Part shown: positions 49,180 through 60,903 of the stretch, one piece after another | Layout: every line of letters starts with the position of its first letter | How positions within the stretch are numbered: the first letter of the stretch is position 1 | Assembly (NCBI GenBank): GCA_008921705.1 | Contig: VFFE01008422.1 | Coordinates: forward strand, 2,361,263-2,425,262 | Origin: Burhinus oedicnemus | Taxonomy: Eukaryota; Chordata; Aves; Charadriiformes; Burhinidae | Direction of reading: 5' to 3' | Length of the DNA: 64,000 bases | The notes under the pieces: generated by a model | Database searches by the model: none | What the model saw: only the letters and a program-made list of their open reading frames with translations | Told to the model about the DNA's origin: nothing | Made by a program: the position numbers and the translations under genes

Positions 49180-49583
49180 TGTCCTGGTTCCAGCAGGGGT
49201 AGGGTTAATTTTCCCAAAGATCTGGCCCAGGACACAGGTATTCCATACCACCTGAGGCCATGCCCAGTCTATAGCCAGGGGAGCTGGCTTGGGGAGGGGG
49301 GGGAAGTCGCTGCTTGGGAGCGGGCTGGGGCTGCCCAGGTGCGGGTGCGGGTCCGGGTCTGGGTCTGGGTGCAGGTCCGGTGGGTGGGGGTGCATTGATC
49401 CTGTTTTGTACATTGCTCCGTCAGTGTTACTGTTGTTTTCCTCGTTCCTTCGCTGTTGTGTTAAACTGCCTTTATCTCAACCCACGAGTTTTGCCTTTTT
49501 CTTCCGATTCTCCCTCACCGCTGTAGGGGGTTGAGCGAGCGGCCGCCTCGTTCTTTGGTGCTGGCTGAGGCCACACCACGACA
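49180..49583 (+). mobile_element. Solo LTR of an avian endogenous retrovirus
   Basis: The 404-bp unit begins TGTCCTGGTTCC and ends CCACGACA, the TG...CA ends of a retroviral LTR. Internally it shows an initial AGGGTTAATTTTC step, a GC-rich middle, then CTTTATCTCAACCCACGAG, CCGATTCTCC and a GAGCGAGCGGCCGC segment, an arrangement I know from common avian ERV LTRs. TTAAAC at about 49461 may be a decayed polyadenylation signal. No internal retroviral genes flank it, so it is a solo LTR left by LTR-LTR recombination. Flanking 5-mers TGAGC and CAAGC agree at three of five positions, at best a decayed target duplication. Orientation is + by the position of the TG end and polyadenylation-like motif. 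Confidence 0.8.
49339..49391. repeat. GGGTCY/GGGTGC hexamer-like array inside the solo LTR
   Basis: About seven imperfect hexamers of the form GGGTGC, GGGTCC or GGGTCT lie in the middle of the solo LTR. They produce long spurious Gly/Arg/Val frames. Probably a local slippage expansion within the LTR. Confidence 0.7.
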
Positions 49584-51647
49584 CAAGCGTGTTTTGAAGC
49601 TCAAGAATAGACAGGCCTGTCCTTTGACCTCAAATAACAAATAGAGGAATATTCATTATTTTCCAGTTCTTCCCCTTTTTACATGCTCAAGGCTTTACAG
49701 TAAATGTAGCAATTTTTCATGTCTCCTTAAGCTATATTTAAAATCTAAAGTTTCATCTGGTCATTTTCTGGGTTTACTGGTTACTCTCTCTTGCAGTAAA
49801 TATCCTATTCTACTTAAAAATTCCCTTTTTAGGAAGATGCTGTTTTCAGCAGCAGTCAGTGGAATTCAAGTACTCTGCAGCAATCATTTACAAGACAGAT
49901 TTTTCATTTAATGGATACTAAAAGGGGAATGACTGAGTCTAAAAAGGGGGCTCACTGGTCAGATGTTAATGACAGAGCAGCTCCAGGCAGCCCAGCAAGT
50001 CTGAATATCGCAACAGTAGTTCATGTGTCTCATTACAAAGATAGGGCCTAGTAGCCTTAGGCACTCAGTTCAAAATATAGGAGCTAAAAAACATGATTGA
50101 TTCTCAGTGTTTTCACTTCAGTTTCACTGAAAATTCCCAGGGTTGAATGAAAAACAGAAAGTACAAAAGGGTATTTCCAAAGAAGTAGCATCTCTTCTTG
50201 CCTCTTTGCTAGTGTCCACGTATCTTTCATGGTCCAATGTTAAAGTTTCCCAAACCCTCTTCATGCTTCTAAATTCTGGCAGAAGCTGAGCTGGTTCCTG
50301 ATAAGCCAACAGTCAGGAGACCAGGACAAACATCAATGTTGCCCTTGATACTTTTCTCTGATGGAAAGTGTAAAGAGTAAAAAAAAATGCGGTAAGAAAG
50401 ATAGATTTTACACTTCTTGCTTTTGCTACTACTTTAGTGACACCTGCTGTCCTATTCTGTCTAAAAGCATGATAAAAGTGGTACCTCAGAGTACAAGAAC
50501 CTTCACTTAGTAATTCTAGTTAATCGTAGTGGTATTTTCCCAAAGTGCATTACACAGTCTGTCTCACTCAACTGCCATGTTCTCAGGTTTCCTATCCAGA
50601 CTGAGAAATTGTCAGGGAAGTTACAATAGCAAAGTGCTACCTAGATGCTATGGTTAGAACATACAACTGCTATGATTATGGGAGATGCTTTCACTGAGAT
50701 ATGGTTAAAATGAAAAATACTATTTCAATAAATAAATAAATTGCAATAAATAGCTCAGTTCCTCATCACGCTTGCTATGACACTAGCTACAACAAGATCC
50801 TCAGGAATTTGCATCTTCTGCCTCTTAAACTGAGTTAATATTCCTTTAACAACCTTTATTCCAAAGCCCCTATAGCACTGAATGGTAAAAAACGTGTATA
50901 TAAATTTTCTCAGATTGGAGCACAGAAAAGAGAGAAGTAGTGGCCATATTTAAAACACAAAACAAAACTAAACTAAACAAAACAAAAATGCTGAAGGTTG
51001 TATGAAGCCCAGTGTTAGCCTAATGAGCCTATATATCTTAACAGGGAACCAAAACCCAGGGTCTCTACCAGTTTGACAAAATGAGTAGGTTTTGGCTCCC
51101 ACTCAAGCAACACAATATTGCATGCTATCTGTATTTTCAAAGCCTTTGTGGCATGATCAACATTTTTATATATCCCTAAATCAGACATGCTGTGTTGCCA
51201 GTTCAGGCTATAATGCTGATTCAGTTCATCTGTGCTTTCCACGTACCAGTGGCAATATACTGCTACCTTGTACACCTAAGTACTTTAAGAACCATTTTAA
51301 TTGATTTTACGGAGCAGAAGATAAAAAACCCAGCAGCTCCCATGGGCAAGATAAATCCTTACCTACTTCTCTCGTTTAATAAAAGGCTTCACTTCGAGCC
51401 ATGACATGAGTGGGGGAGGAACAGACTGTTCTCCAGTGTGGCAGCATGTAATCGGTAGATACGCTGTGAGCAGACTGGTAATCTAATAGAAGAGGAAACG
51501 CACAAGCACAAGAACACATATTTATGCTGTCAGTTGGTGGAAGTCAGAAAAACACCTCATGTCCTTGAGCAATAGGGTAGCTAAGGGGAAGGAGAGCATC
51601 CCTGCCAGTAGGACCCTGCCCAGATCTCTGGAGAGCTGAAGTTATAT

Positions 51648-51648
<1 letters not shown>
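49584..51648. other. AT-rich non-coding stretch, no gene recognised
   Basis: Chance frames up to 86 codons, an A-rich simple repeat at about 50955-50988 and AATAAATAAATAAA-type sequence at about 50726-50742. Nothing coding is supported. Confidence 0.55.

Positions 51649-51683
<35 letters not shown>
51649..51683 (+). repeat. Poly(A) run of 35
   Basis: An uninterrupted run of 35 A follows ...GTTATATC. It could be a microsatellite or the tail of a retroposed sequence, but no polyadenylation signal is evident close upstream, no gene or SINE-like body is recognised, and no target duplication was found on either side. Confidence 0.9.
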
Positions 51684-51684
<1 letters not shown>

Positions 51685-54600
51685 CAACTGAGTCTGAGTT
51701 TGAGACTTGCCAAGAGCAGAAGCAGAAGCCTGCCTGGGGCTATCACTGTAACAGACCGTGGCCTTGAAGTCAGGCAGCCTCGGCAGCATTTAACGATGAA
51801 ACCATGAAAAATTTACCGTGAAACACCTCCTGTAGTCACCTCAATCTCAGGTGGAAGAGATATGCTTCCATACAGCTGCGTCCTATGCTGACACCCAGTG
51901 GCTCTAGGCAAAATAACATCAGGCTAAAAACCTGCAGTGGTGGACATCTCACCCGTCCAGCCGCTCAAGAAACGCCTCCTCGGGGGTCCCCGCAGGCGTG
52001 CCCAGTGCCCACCTGCTCTATCCAGCACCGCACACTGCTTCTCTGCCCAGTGCTAGCCCCTAAACTAGCACAACCCAGCCACAGCAAGACCACTGTCCCA
52101 CGCACACCTCCAGGCTCAGGCAGAAAAAAACTCCGTGCGGCCTCAGGAGATGTAGAGGTCTCCCGGGAGCCTGGAGAGGAGATGTCACACCAGGGGCCAC
52201 TCCATGTGGCTGGGCCCTTGTTCATGGTTTCTGACAGGGGGCAGAGCCATTTAGGGCTAATTAGTGCCCTCAGAGTCCTGACAAGGACTAGCTGTCAAGG
52301 AGGTCTTGCCTCAACCCGTAACATCACACTTGTTCGCTTCCACACCACCACTGTTAAATCTCTTGAATGGGTATTTACTATATTCATGCACAGAGGGCAG
52401 TTTTTGCATATGCAATTAGCTGTCCTTGCCCACTCAACAAAAGACATGCTGCAGACACCAGTCTGGACACAGAAATTTGAGGTAACTGCCAGCTTATTCT
52501 GTAATGTGAGACTTTGAACAAGTGAATGACAATAAATTGAAAAATGGGTGATTATTCAGGATTTCATAGAATGTCATAAAGTCATTCGAGTAAACAGTTG
52601 ATTTATACAAAGCCCAGCACACGTTTTCATACCTTTGATGAAGCAAGTTCACCATTCTCAGCACAATGCTGAGCAGAATGAATAGCAACAGCTAATAAGC
52701 TAAATAATGCCCTGGGTTAGAAAAGAATCCAGCACTGAAAGGACTAAGTCTTAAAATTTTACTATTTGAGATATTATTGAAATCTTACCCAAAAATGAAA
52801 GAAAGTTTGTGTTGTACTTCTGAAAATTAATAAAGTTAATAAAATTAATAAATTCAATTAGTTGCAGTTCTAGTGCAGTATTTCTTTTGAATAAGGAATA
52901 GAGACTGATACAGCCTTATCTGAACTGCATTTTCAGTGCAAAAGAATAAGAAATTAATCACTGGAAAGAAAAACATGAACAGGACTCTAGAAATAAGTTA
53001 ATGAGAAGGAAAAAAAAACACACTGAAAAGGTCACTGAAAGTATTAGTTAACCTGGAACAATTAAGGCTACCTGAATATAAAAATTGATGGTCAAACATT
53101 AATTTTATACTTTTTAAATTTCACTTTGGAAGTTGTTTAATAAATAGCCAGCTATACAAATACGTCAGCATTAACCAATAAACAACTGATTTGTTTTAAA
53201 AATATCCTATAATGCACTTGTATTTCATTGAGATATCTCTGAAATTAGAATAGATGTTAAAAAAATCCAGAGAAACAAAGTCCAGGGCCATGTGTAGGGC
53301 ACCTAGATCCTGACAGTGACAATATTAATACACTGAAATACATTACTGAAAGATAGCTGCGTACCCAACACAACTTAAACCTTCTGAAGTATCTTTACAG
53401 AACATGCAGTAATAGTCAAATTTCATCAGGAAGTGTAGGTGTTCTTTAAATGAGATCACAGCTCCTTAAAGACCCATCTTTAGAAGCATGTACTTTTTTT
53501 AATAGTGTATAGCATTTATTCTCCAGAGGATAACGTCTTTTGCCTGCAGAATGCTATCCATATATGAAGAGATACACTCTCCATTTGCATGGGAATAACA
53601 AATGCTGAAAACCGAGGCTGATGAAAGTCTTTTCTTTGTGAGGTGTTGCATCCACCGTGTCTGAGCTCTCTCAGCAAATAAATTGCTTGACTCTTTGAAC
53701 TCCTTTTAATTAAGTAGAATTCCCTGTGATTTGGTGCATACTGAGATAAGCAGAACTCTCATTGATGTATGTTGCTGAATCTCTGGATAGGCTGTAAAAC
53801 CACAAAATGTTTGTGAAGACAACAGTGAATCCTACAGCTAGAACTTATATTTTCAGAGAATTATATGACACTGATGTTTTTATCCACAGTAAGTGGGAAA
53901 GAAATATTTATTCCCATTTTACAGATAAATATTTTTAAAAGTTCCTCCAGTTGTATCCAAAGAATGGGTAACGTGCTATGGCACAAAAGCCCGTATCAAG
54001 TCAGAGAACGAGGAGGCTTGTTCTTATGGACATATCCCACCAAGATATTTGCTACCAAGTCCATCATCTACACTAATGTGTTACATGTGGTCTGGATAGA
54101 AAGCTGGCAACACAGAGATCATGGAATTAAAAGAACCTATATGTATGGTGTCATGTGCAGAGGTAAACATAAATATATTAGTAGTTTTGGAGAAGGCTAC
54201 ACTAGGCAAAGGCATAATCTGTTAAAAGAAAGTACGTTAAAAACCCAGGGACCCATGTGAAAAGGAGCTATTAATGTAATTTGTATAGATCACGTGTGCT
54301 GTCTAATTTTGAAGTGAAGGGAGAGACATAACTAGCTCCCAAAATATTTCACTTGCAGTAGAACCAGCAAATCGTCTGTGGCTGTATCCAAACACCAAAA
54401 CAGGATGAGGATATAAGCGGAAATGGTGACTGTTCAGATCCTAGGGCAATGCTTGTAGGTACTGCTGCAAACTCTAAGTCTGCTGTTAGCTGTAAGCTAG
54501 AACTTTATGCTTGTTCTGTTCTTTTCTAATCATTTAAGTAAAAGCTTGACCTTAAAAGGCCTTCAGGACTGCTACATGAAGTTTTTCCTTCAGCAATGTT

Positions 54601-57600
54601 CAACCTATCAGGAGCTGGGAGATGAGGTGAACCAAGTGAAGCTGAAAATGCTCTCTCTATATATGTATCTCTGTAGAGGTGCTAGATTCAACCATTATGG
54701 GCAGTAACCTCTCAGCGACTTGTCCTTGGGCTTAGGGAACACCTTTGCTAAATCCACACCCACAAACTAGCAATATGGGGGATTGCCTTGGACAACACTG
54801 AGTCTGGATGCTTTGATAAGCACAAATTAGTACTGCTTTTGTAAAAAGCAAGGAGAACAAACATCCTACACATCTAGAGAAACCCTTGGTATAACACATG
54901 CCAGAGGAAACAGGTTCCTAGGTCTTTTCTCACTCTTTTGCAATAGCACAGGTGTCTCATTTGCAATCTTATTGGCAATTACATAGCACCTTTGTCAACT
55001 GCAGCAATTTTGAAGGCATAAGGGTAAAAACTTTGTCTAGATTTCCCAGCTGTGGAACAGTCTTTTGGAAGAGATTAAGGAAATCCAGAGTCTGATGGTC
55101 AAATATCTTTCTTTGGGAAAGCATTTCCAATGATACAAACATGACTTTCTACTCTCAAATCTCTACCAATCTTCTCATGCTGGCACCCAAACAATGCAAA
55201 CATAAAACGAGAATTTTACCCACCAATGAAATACCAGAAGGTCTGGGGTCCAGTGTGGACTTTTGTAAGCAGAATGAGTGCAATTACTTTTTAGTAAGAC
55301 TCTTACATCCCAGCGTATCAACATACTCTCCTAATCTATTTCTGTTCTTCTAAGTGTGATATATTTAGCCTTTCTTGTTTAAAAATGTTACATCCAACCT
55401 TTTTTCACCCCCCCTGAAAAAAACACCCACCTGTGATTTAAAACTGGAGGAACAGGAGTATTTAGGCATTTACACCCTACTGAAATCAATGCTAGTTCAG
55501 TGCCTATGAACTCCTGTGAGTCTGACTTTCTTCTCATTTCTCCGTTCATGCACAGCTGAAAATGAACCTAGGTGCAAAGGGATAAAGATGATGGTGAAAG
55601 AACTTCATCTCTACAGAAAATCTGAAGTCTTGAGAACTCAGGGCAGTTTGACAACCAGGGCAGACCTGGTAGGTACTAACCCTTCTCAGCTTGCCTGCCA
55701 TACAAGGACATGCTTGATATGGAAATTATATGAACAGTTGTGCCAGATGTGGATGTTCTTATGCTAAGCAGTCTACTCACTCTCTTTCTTTCTTAGTATT
55801 ATCTCAAGGGGAGCCACATCTTTACAAGTGGAAACAACTTGATATAGAAAAAAGTTCTATCAGCAAGAAGTATCCATTTTTCTGCATGTTCTTCATGGGG
55901 AAGCCAAGAAACTGGAGTAACATTTTCAGGCCACCTATAGGAATTGAAATATATGCCAGACACTTGACTCCCCATCTTCAGGAGCCCATTAGGCTAGGTT
56001 ACTTTTTCTGAGTTGTAGAAAAAGCCCTAAATTATTAGCACCCTAAACATCTGACTCTTGGGGAATATCACTGGGGTTCATGAATTTTATCTAATGGCAG
56101 CAACAAGAAAGTACAGTAACAAAGGTGAGTAATGGCAGAGTGTACAATCAGGGCTTCAGTGCTGACCCCTCATGCCACAGGTATAAAACTTAGACTAGTC
56201 TAAGACCTGCTTTATGCTCTTCACCTTCTCTATGCTGCTGTATGACATGTGGGTAGTGTATCTCAAGCCAATCAACAGCAACACAGTCCTACTGTCTCAC
56301 AGAAATACTTGAATAGCGTGAAGAATAGGAAAAGCCATGTGGCAAGAGGAACAGCTACTGAGAAAAGAGGAATACAAACATTGTGGAAGGCTTCACAGCA
56401 GCACCAGGGACAGGATGACCTTAGAAGTCACCTGGAACCTCAGAGTCTGGCAGGAACTACTTAGTGCCTGAGCCATAGTAGCATGTTACCTGTAATGTCA
56501 GCTCAGCCAACAACCTTGCTTGAGCCATGGAAAGGTACAGCTCCTCACATCTTTCCTGTGATAAATTAAATGGTTAACAAAACAAGATCATTTAAACACT
56601 GAAATGACCTAACAACAGTAAGAAGAGAGGCAAAGAACAAAATCCCACACAAATTTTCTACTGTCAAAGTTGTAGCCATAAGTTAGAACAACTCATCAAA
56701 AGTAATATTAATGCAACTGAAAGGAAAGACAATACCAAGCCTACCACCTGCTCTGTATTTCCCCAGGAAATGTAGGCTGATGTTCGTAGTTCTGAGCAAA
56801 GCTCCAAGTGGATGGAACAGAAACATCCGAACATATTTAGAATGCGTGAGATGACAAAAGGGCTCCTTGATCCACTGAAGTAAGGGGGGGGGAAAATCTT
56901 TTGTATGTGTAGTGGTAAAGAGCCCATCCAGAGGGGTTACTTCTGAATTAGGCTCTGATATTTAATCAAATTATAAATCTACTTTCAGACTTTGTGAATC
57001 ACCTTCCATGGGGTCACCCACAGCTTGTTGAAGCCACCCAAGATCTAGGAAGGAGAACCAACCTGCCATGTCCCAGCCTCACTAGTCATCAGCTGCAGCT
57101 GTGGTGGGAAGACTGATGCAGAGAAGAGGCCTCTTTGTGCCTTTCCTGTCTTGATGGCAATTAGTGTTTTCCCTTCCAGGCATTTCCACATAGAAGCTCC
57201 GTATTACTTCTGGATTTCTCCCACACAGCCAGAGTATCTGTCAGAGTGGAGATCGACTCTTTTTTCATCTAACTCTCATGAACTTCCATTAAAAAGTGTA
57301 GGGTAGTTAGCTAAATAGGGCCTTTGATCTCTTGCTCTATCAGCTACCTACCAAACAGCCTTACTTTGGTGGTAGGGCATCAAGGGATTTGTTGAGTACT
57401 ATTTTACTGTTGGGTCTACATCAACAACAAAAGAACGTACAAAGTTAACCACCAGTTCTATGACAGACACATTTGTAATGGGGCTTCTGTGCCTTAGGAG
57501 TGAAAAACATTTAAAACACTTTTCACCTAGGAAAAATTTACTTCCATAATACAAAGAATAAAACAGAATTCATGGCAACTTTCCAACCTAAGATCTGACT

Positions 57601-58899
57601 GGAGCAACTCTAATTTTTAAATACTCTTTGTTTTTATAAGGGCTGCAAAAGAGATTAACATCTACTGTAAGAAGGGGAATGGACAAGATTTTTTTAAAAA
57701 CATTCAACTGGATGTTCAACTCCAAAACATAAACACAATATAGATATTTTCAGTCAATCGAAACAAGGACATTTTGTAGTCTTTAAAAAGGCATGTCTGG
57801 AAGTATGGCTAGAGATGTCAAATAGCTAAGCCACAGTTGAGATTGAGAATAGAGAGATCTGAAAGCAAGGCAGCTGGAAAATACTGTGCTGAGCAGACAA
57901 TATTTCCTGACTTTATGTTCTCACAACAGTTCTGTAGTGTCTGGCTGTAACTAGAAATGTAATTACTGCTGGGAAAACACAGTCTTTTCTGGGAACCTGA
58001 ATCACACACTGTTCAGTCAGCAACATTTCAGAGAGTAGCCTGAGAAAAAAATAACTGCTGAGACATTATCAGCTGAGAAATAGTGATCCTCCTAGAGCAC
58101 TGATGCAATTATTACAGCTTCTGGAAACAGAGGAAGATAATGGATATTTTCTGGAATTCTTCTGAGACAGACTCAAAGTCTGCTGCTAGCATTATTACTA
58201 GGAAAGATTTTCTGTAGACAGCAATGCATTCGGATTAATAAGAAAGTTCTAACCAACAAAATGACTAATGATGTACCATTTATATTTTGGGTTTGGTAGA
58301 AGGGACCAAATATTCCCAAGGATTCGTCATTGGTGATGAGACCTTCCTTCCCACGCACTGTCTCATTTTTATCTAACCTTTAGAAAAATGTTGGCTATGG
58401 GCTCCTAAAATGTCTATGTGACATGAATGACTGCACTGCAGGTTATATCATAAATACCAGGCAACTGTAGAATAAGATGCACTATAATAAATGACACCTT
58501 TTCTTTTTCTTTTTGTGGGACGAACATCCTTTCCTTTCCTACATATATTTTTCAGGCACACAAACATCTTGGTTGTGGTCTCATGTTTTCTGCATACTTA
58601 ACAGCAGCTTTTTTCCATGGGATTTATACCTCAGAGCAATGGCAACAGAAAGTACATGCACAAAATGCACCAAGATGCTGTATTATTATCGGTTTCACAC
58701 CAAAATACTTGATTTCCTTCTGGTTACCCACTTTTCATCATCATTCGTCATTCCGCAAGCTAAACATCCCTGTTTGTGACCTTGGAAAGCATTTGCCTCC
58801 AGCTGCAACAGGTAATCAGAAACAAACATCAATAACAGGGTTCAGCCTTTAAAGGTGCTGACACAGCCAATGCAGAGAGTAAGATTGCTCATCAGAGGC
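51684..58899. other. Mostly AT-rich non-coding stretch with one GC-rich segment
   Basis: The segment at about 51880-52320 is richer in GC and CpG and holds a 210-codon + strand frame (51885-52517) that I do not recognise. The rest has only chance frames of 131 codons or fewer, an AT-rich TTAATAAA-type repeat at about 52825-52860 and a nine-G run at 56884-56892. No exon, RNA gene or transposon is supported. Confidence 0.5.
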
Positions 58900-58953
58900 C
58901 GGAATTTCTTAAGGCATGATGGGGATAAGGAATAACAGCCAGATGATCATGCC

Positions 58954-59344
58954 GTGGTAGAGGATCAGTTTGAAAGGAGTCATACCCTGCCTCCCATGAG
59001 AGAAAACCAGCAGGCAGACAGAGCCCCTGCTATAGAGAACTTCCTGTCCTCTCTCCAGCCAACTGGACGTGGTGACTTGGAGAACAGGGGGCAATGGCAA
59101 GATGCTCCTGCCTGGTGCAACAAGTGCCACAGGTGTGTCTGCCCAGTGACCACCCCACTTTCCCAGGTGCCATTGCAGAACAGGTACAGTGCTCTGCAAG
59201 GGGAACTGGACAAGGGTGAGGATGATAGTCCTTCCAGCTTGGGGGTGTCGTCGAGGCCTAGTCGGACCACCCCCCACATCAAAACCACCTCAATAAAAAA
59301 TAAAAGACCGGTCACTGTCATAGGTGCCTGGCTTCTGAAGGGAA
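58954..59344 (+). pseudogene. CR1 ORF1 fragment
   Basis: 130 codons open up to the gap, with a Cys-rich patch (CNKCHRC at about 59117-59137), a VPLQNRYSALQ segment and a Ser/Pro/Lys-rich region before VTVIGAWLLKG. The Cys patch and the NRYSAL-type segment resemble the N-terminal nucleic-acid-binding ORF1 protein of CR1. The frame is closed upstream by a stop just before 58954, so the true start is lost or upstream in another frame. The fragment stops at the gap and its C-terminal half is unknown. No function is expected. Confidence 0.7.
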
Positions 59345-59364
59345 NNNNNNNNNNNNNNNNNNNN
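59345..59364. other. Assembly gap (20 N) inside the CR1 element
   Basis: Exactly 20 N, placed between CR1 ORF1 and the RT part of ORF2. Frames drawn across it are not real joins. The expected missing piece is the ORF1 end and the apurinic-type endonuclease of ORF2, which in a complete CR1 is on the order of 1-2 kb. Confidence 0.98.
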
Positions 59365-60822
59365 ATTGAGGACGATCAAGTCAGAGATCCGTTAAGTAAA
59401 CTGGACATCCACAAGTCCATGGGTCCTGATGGGATGCACCCGCGAGTGCTGAGGGAGCTGGCAGAAGTCATTGCTGGGCCGCTCTCCATCATCTTTGAAA
59501 GGTCCTGGAGAACAGGTGAGGTGCCTGAAGACCAGAGGAAAGCCAATGTCACTCCAGTCTTCAAAAAGGGCAAGAAGGAAGACCCGGGAAACTACAGGCT
59601 AGTCAGCCTCACCTCCACCCCTGGAAAGATGATGGAACAGCTCATTCTGGCCATCATCTCAAAGCATCTGGAGGAAAAGAAGGTTATCAGAAGTAGCCAA
59701 CATGGATTCACCAAGGGGAAGTCATGTCTGACTAATCTGATAGCCTTCTGTGATGGCATGACTGGATGGATAGATGAGGGGAGGGCAGTGGATGTTGTCT
59801 CCCTTGACTTCAGCGAGGCTTTTGACACTGTCTCCCACAGCATCCCCATAGGCAAGCTTAGGAAGTGTGGGTTGGATGAATGGACAGTGGGGTGGATTGA
59901 ACACTGGCTGGCAGATAGAGCTCAGAGGGTTGTGATTAGTGGCACGGAGTCTAGGTGGAGGTCTGTGACAAGTGATGTTCCCCAGGGGTCAGTACTGGGT
60001 CCAGTCCTGTTCAACATATTCATCCATGACCTGGATGAAGGGGTAGAGTGTACCGTCAGCAAGTTTGCTGATGACACAGAACTGGGAGGGGTGGCTGACA
60101 CACAGGAAGGCTGTGCTGCCATTCAGCGTGACCTGGACAGGCCGGACAGTTGGGCAGAGACAAACCTCATGAACTGCAACAAGGGGAAGTGTAAGGTATG
60201 CACCTGGGGAGGAATAACCCCATGCACCAATACAGGTTAGGGGCTGATATGCTGGAAAGCAGCTCTGTGGAAAGGGACCTGGGAGTCCTGGTGGACAACA
60301 GGATGACCATGAGCCAGCAATGTGCCCTTGTGGCCATGAAGGCCAATGGCATCCTGGGGTGCCTCAAGAGGAGTGTGGCAAGCAGGTCGCGGGAGGTTAT
60401 CCTCCCCATCTACTCTGCCCTGGTGAGGCTGCACCTGCAGTACTGTGTCCAGTTCTGGGCTCCCCAGCTCAAGAAGGACAGGGAACTGCTGGAGAGGGTA
60501 CAGCAGAGGGCTACAAAGATGATTAGGGGACTGGAACATCTTTCTTCTGCGGAAAGGCTGAGGGACTTGTGTTTTTTTAGTCTGGAGAAGAGAAGGCTGA
60601 GTGGGGATCTCATCAATGCCCATAAATACTTAAAGGGAGGGTGCCGGGAAGACGGGACCAGTCTTTTTTGAACGTAGGAAGTTCCATCTAAATATGAGGA
60701 AGAACTTCTTTACTTGGAGGGTGGCAGAGAACTGGAACAGGCTGCCCAGAGAAGTGGTGGAGCCTCCGACTCTGGAGACATTCAAAACCCACCTGGACGC
60801 CATCCTGTGCAACCTGCTGTAG
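59365..60822 (+). pseudogene. CR1 ORF2, reverse transcriptase and C-terminal part
   Basis: This is a LINE reverse transcriptase that would copy CR1 RNA at a nicked chromosomal target. In order: [16 protein letters not shown] (59416-59463), [30 protein letters not shown], motif A DFSEAFD (about 59806-59826), [12 protein letters not shown] (about 59980-60015) and the catalytic FADD (about 60064-60075). All catalytic Asp residues are present. The frame shifts at about 60196, continues at 60198-60671, then shifts back and ends in the normal-looking stop TAG 60820-60822 with the LPREVVEPPTLETFKTHLD segment. Two frame breaks plus the missing endonuclease make it inactive as it stands. The three-base changes are few, so the copy is comparatively recent. 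Confidence 0.92.
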
Positions 60823-60903
60823 GTGACCCTGCTCTGGCAGGGGGGTTGGACTAGATGATCTCCAGAGGTCCCTTCGAACCCCTGTGATTCTGTGATTCTG
60901 TGA

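Larger units (their letters stand above)
58900..60903 (+). mobile_element. CR1 LINE, long copy with internal gap
   Basis: The copy carries part of ORF1 (to 59344), a 20-N gap, the RT and C-terminal parts of ORF2 (59365-60822) and a short 3' UTR ending in GTGATTCTGTGATTCTGTGA (60884-60903), the tail repeat of CR1. The start is approximate. The endonuclease domain expected between ORF1 and RT is not present, and the assembly gap falls exactly there. ORF2 has few frame breaks, so the copy seems younger than the two CR1 pieces at 42-43 kb. CR1 elements move by target-primed reverse transcription and usually lack target duplications. Confidence 0.95.

Noticed and set aside
49171..49534. Gly/Val/Arg-rich and Pro/His-rich ORFs
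   Set aside because: They lie inside the solo LTR and its hexamer-like repeat on both strands.
53865..54260. 131-codon + strand ORF
   Set aside because: No domain, no composition change and no splice or promoter signal.
58909..59855. Minus strand ORFs opposite the CR1
   Set aside because: They are antisense shadows of the CR1 ORF1 and ORF2 frames.
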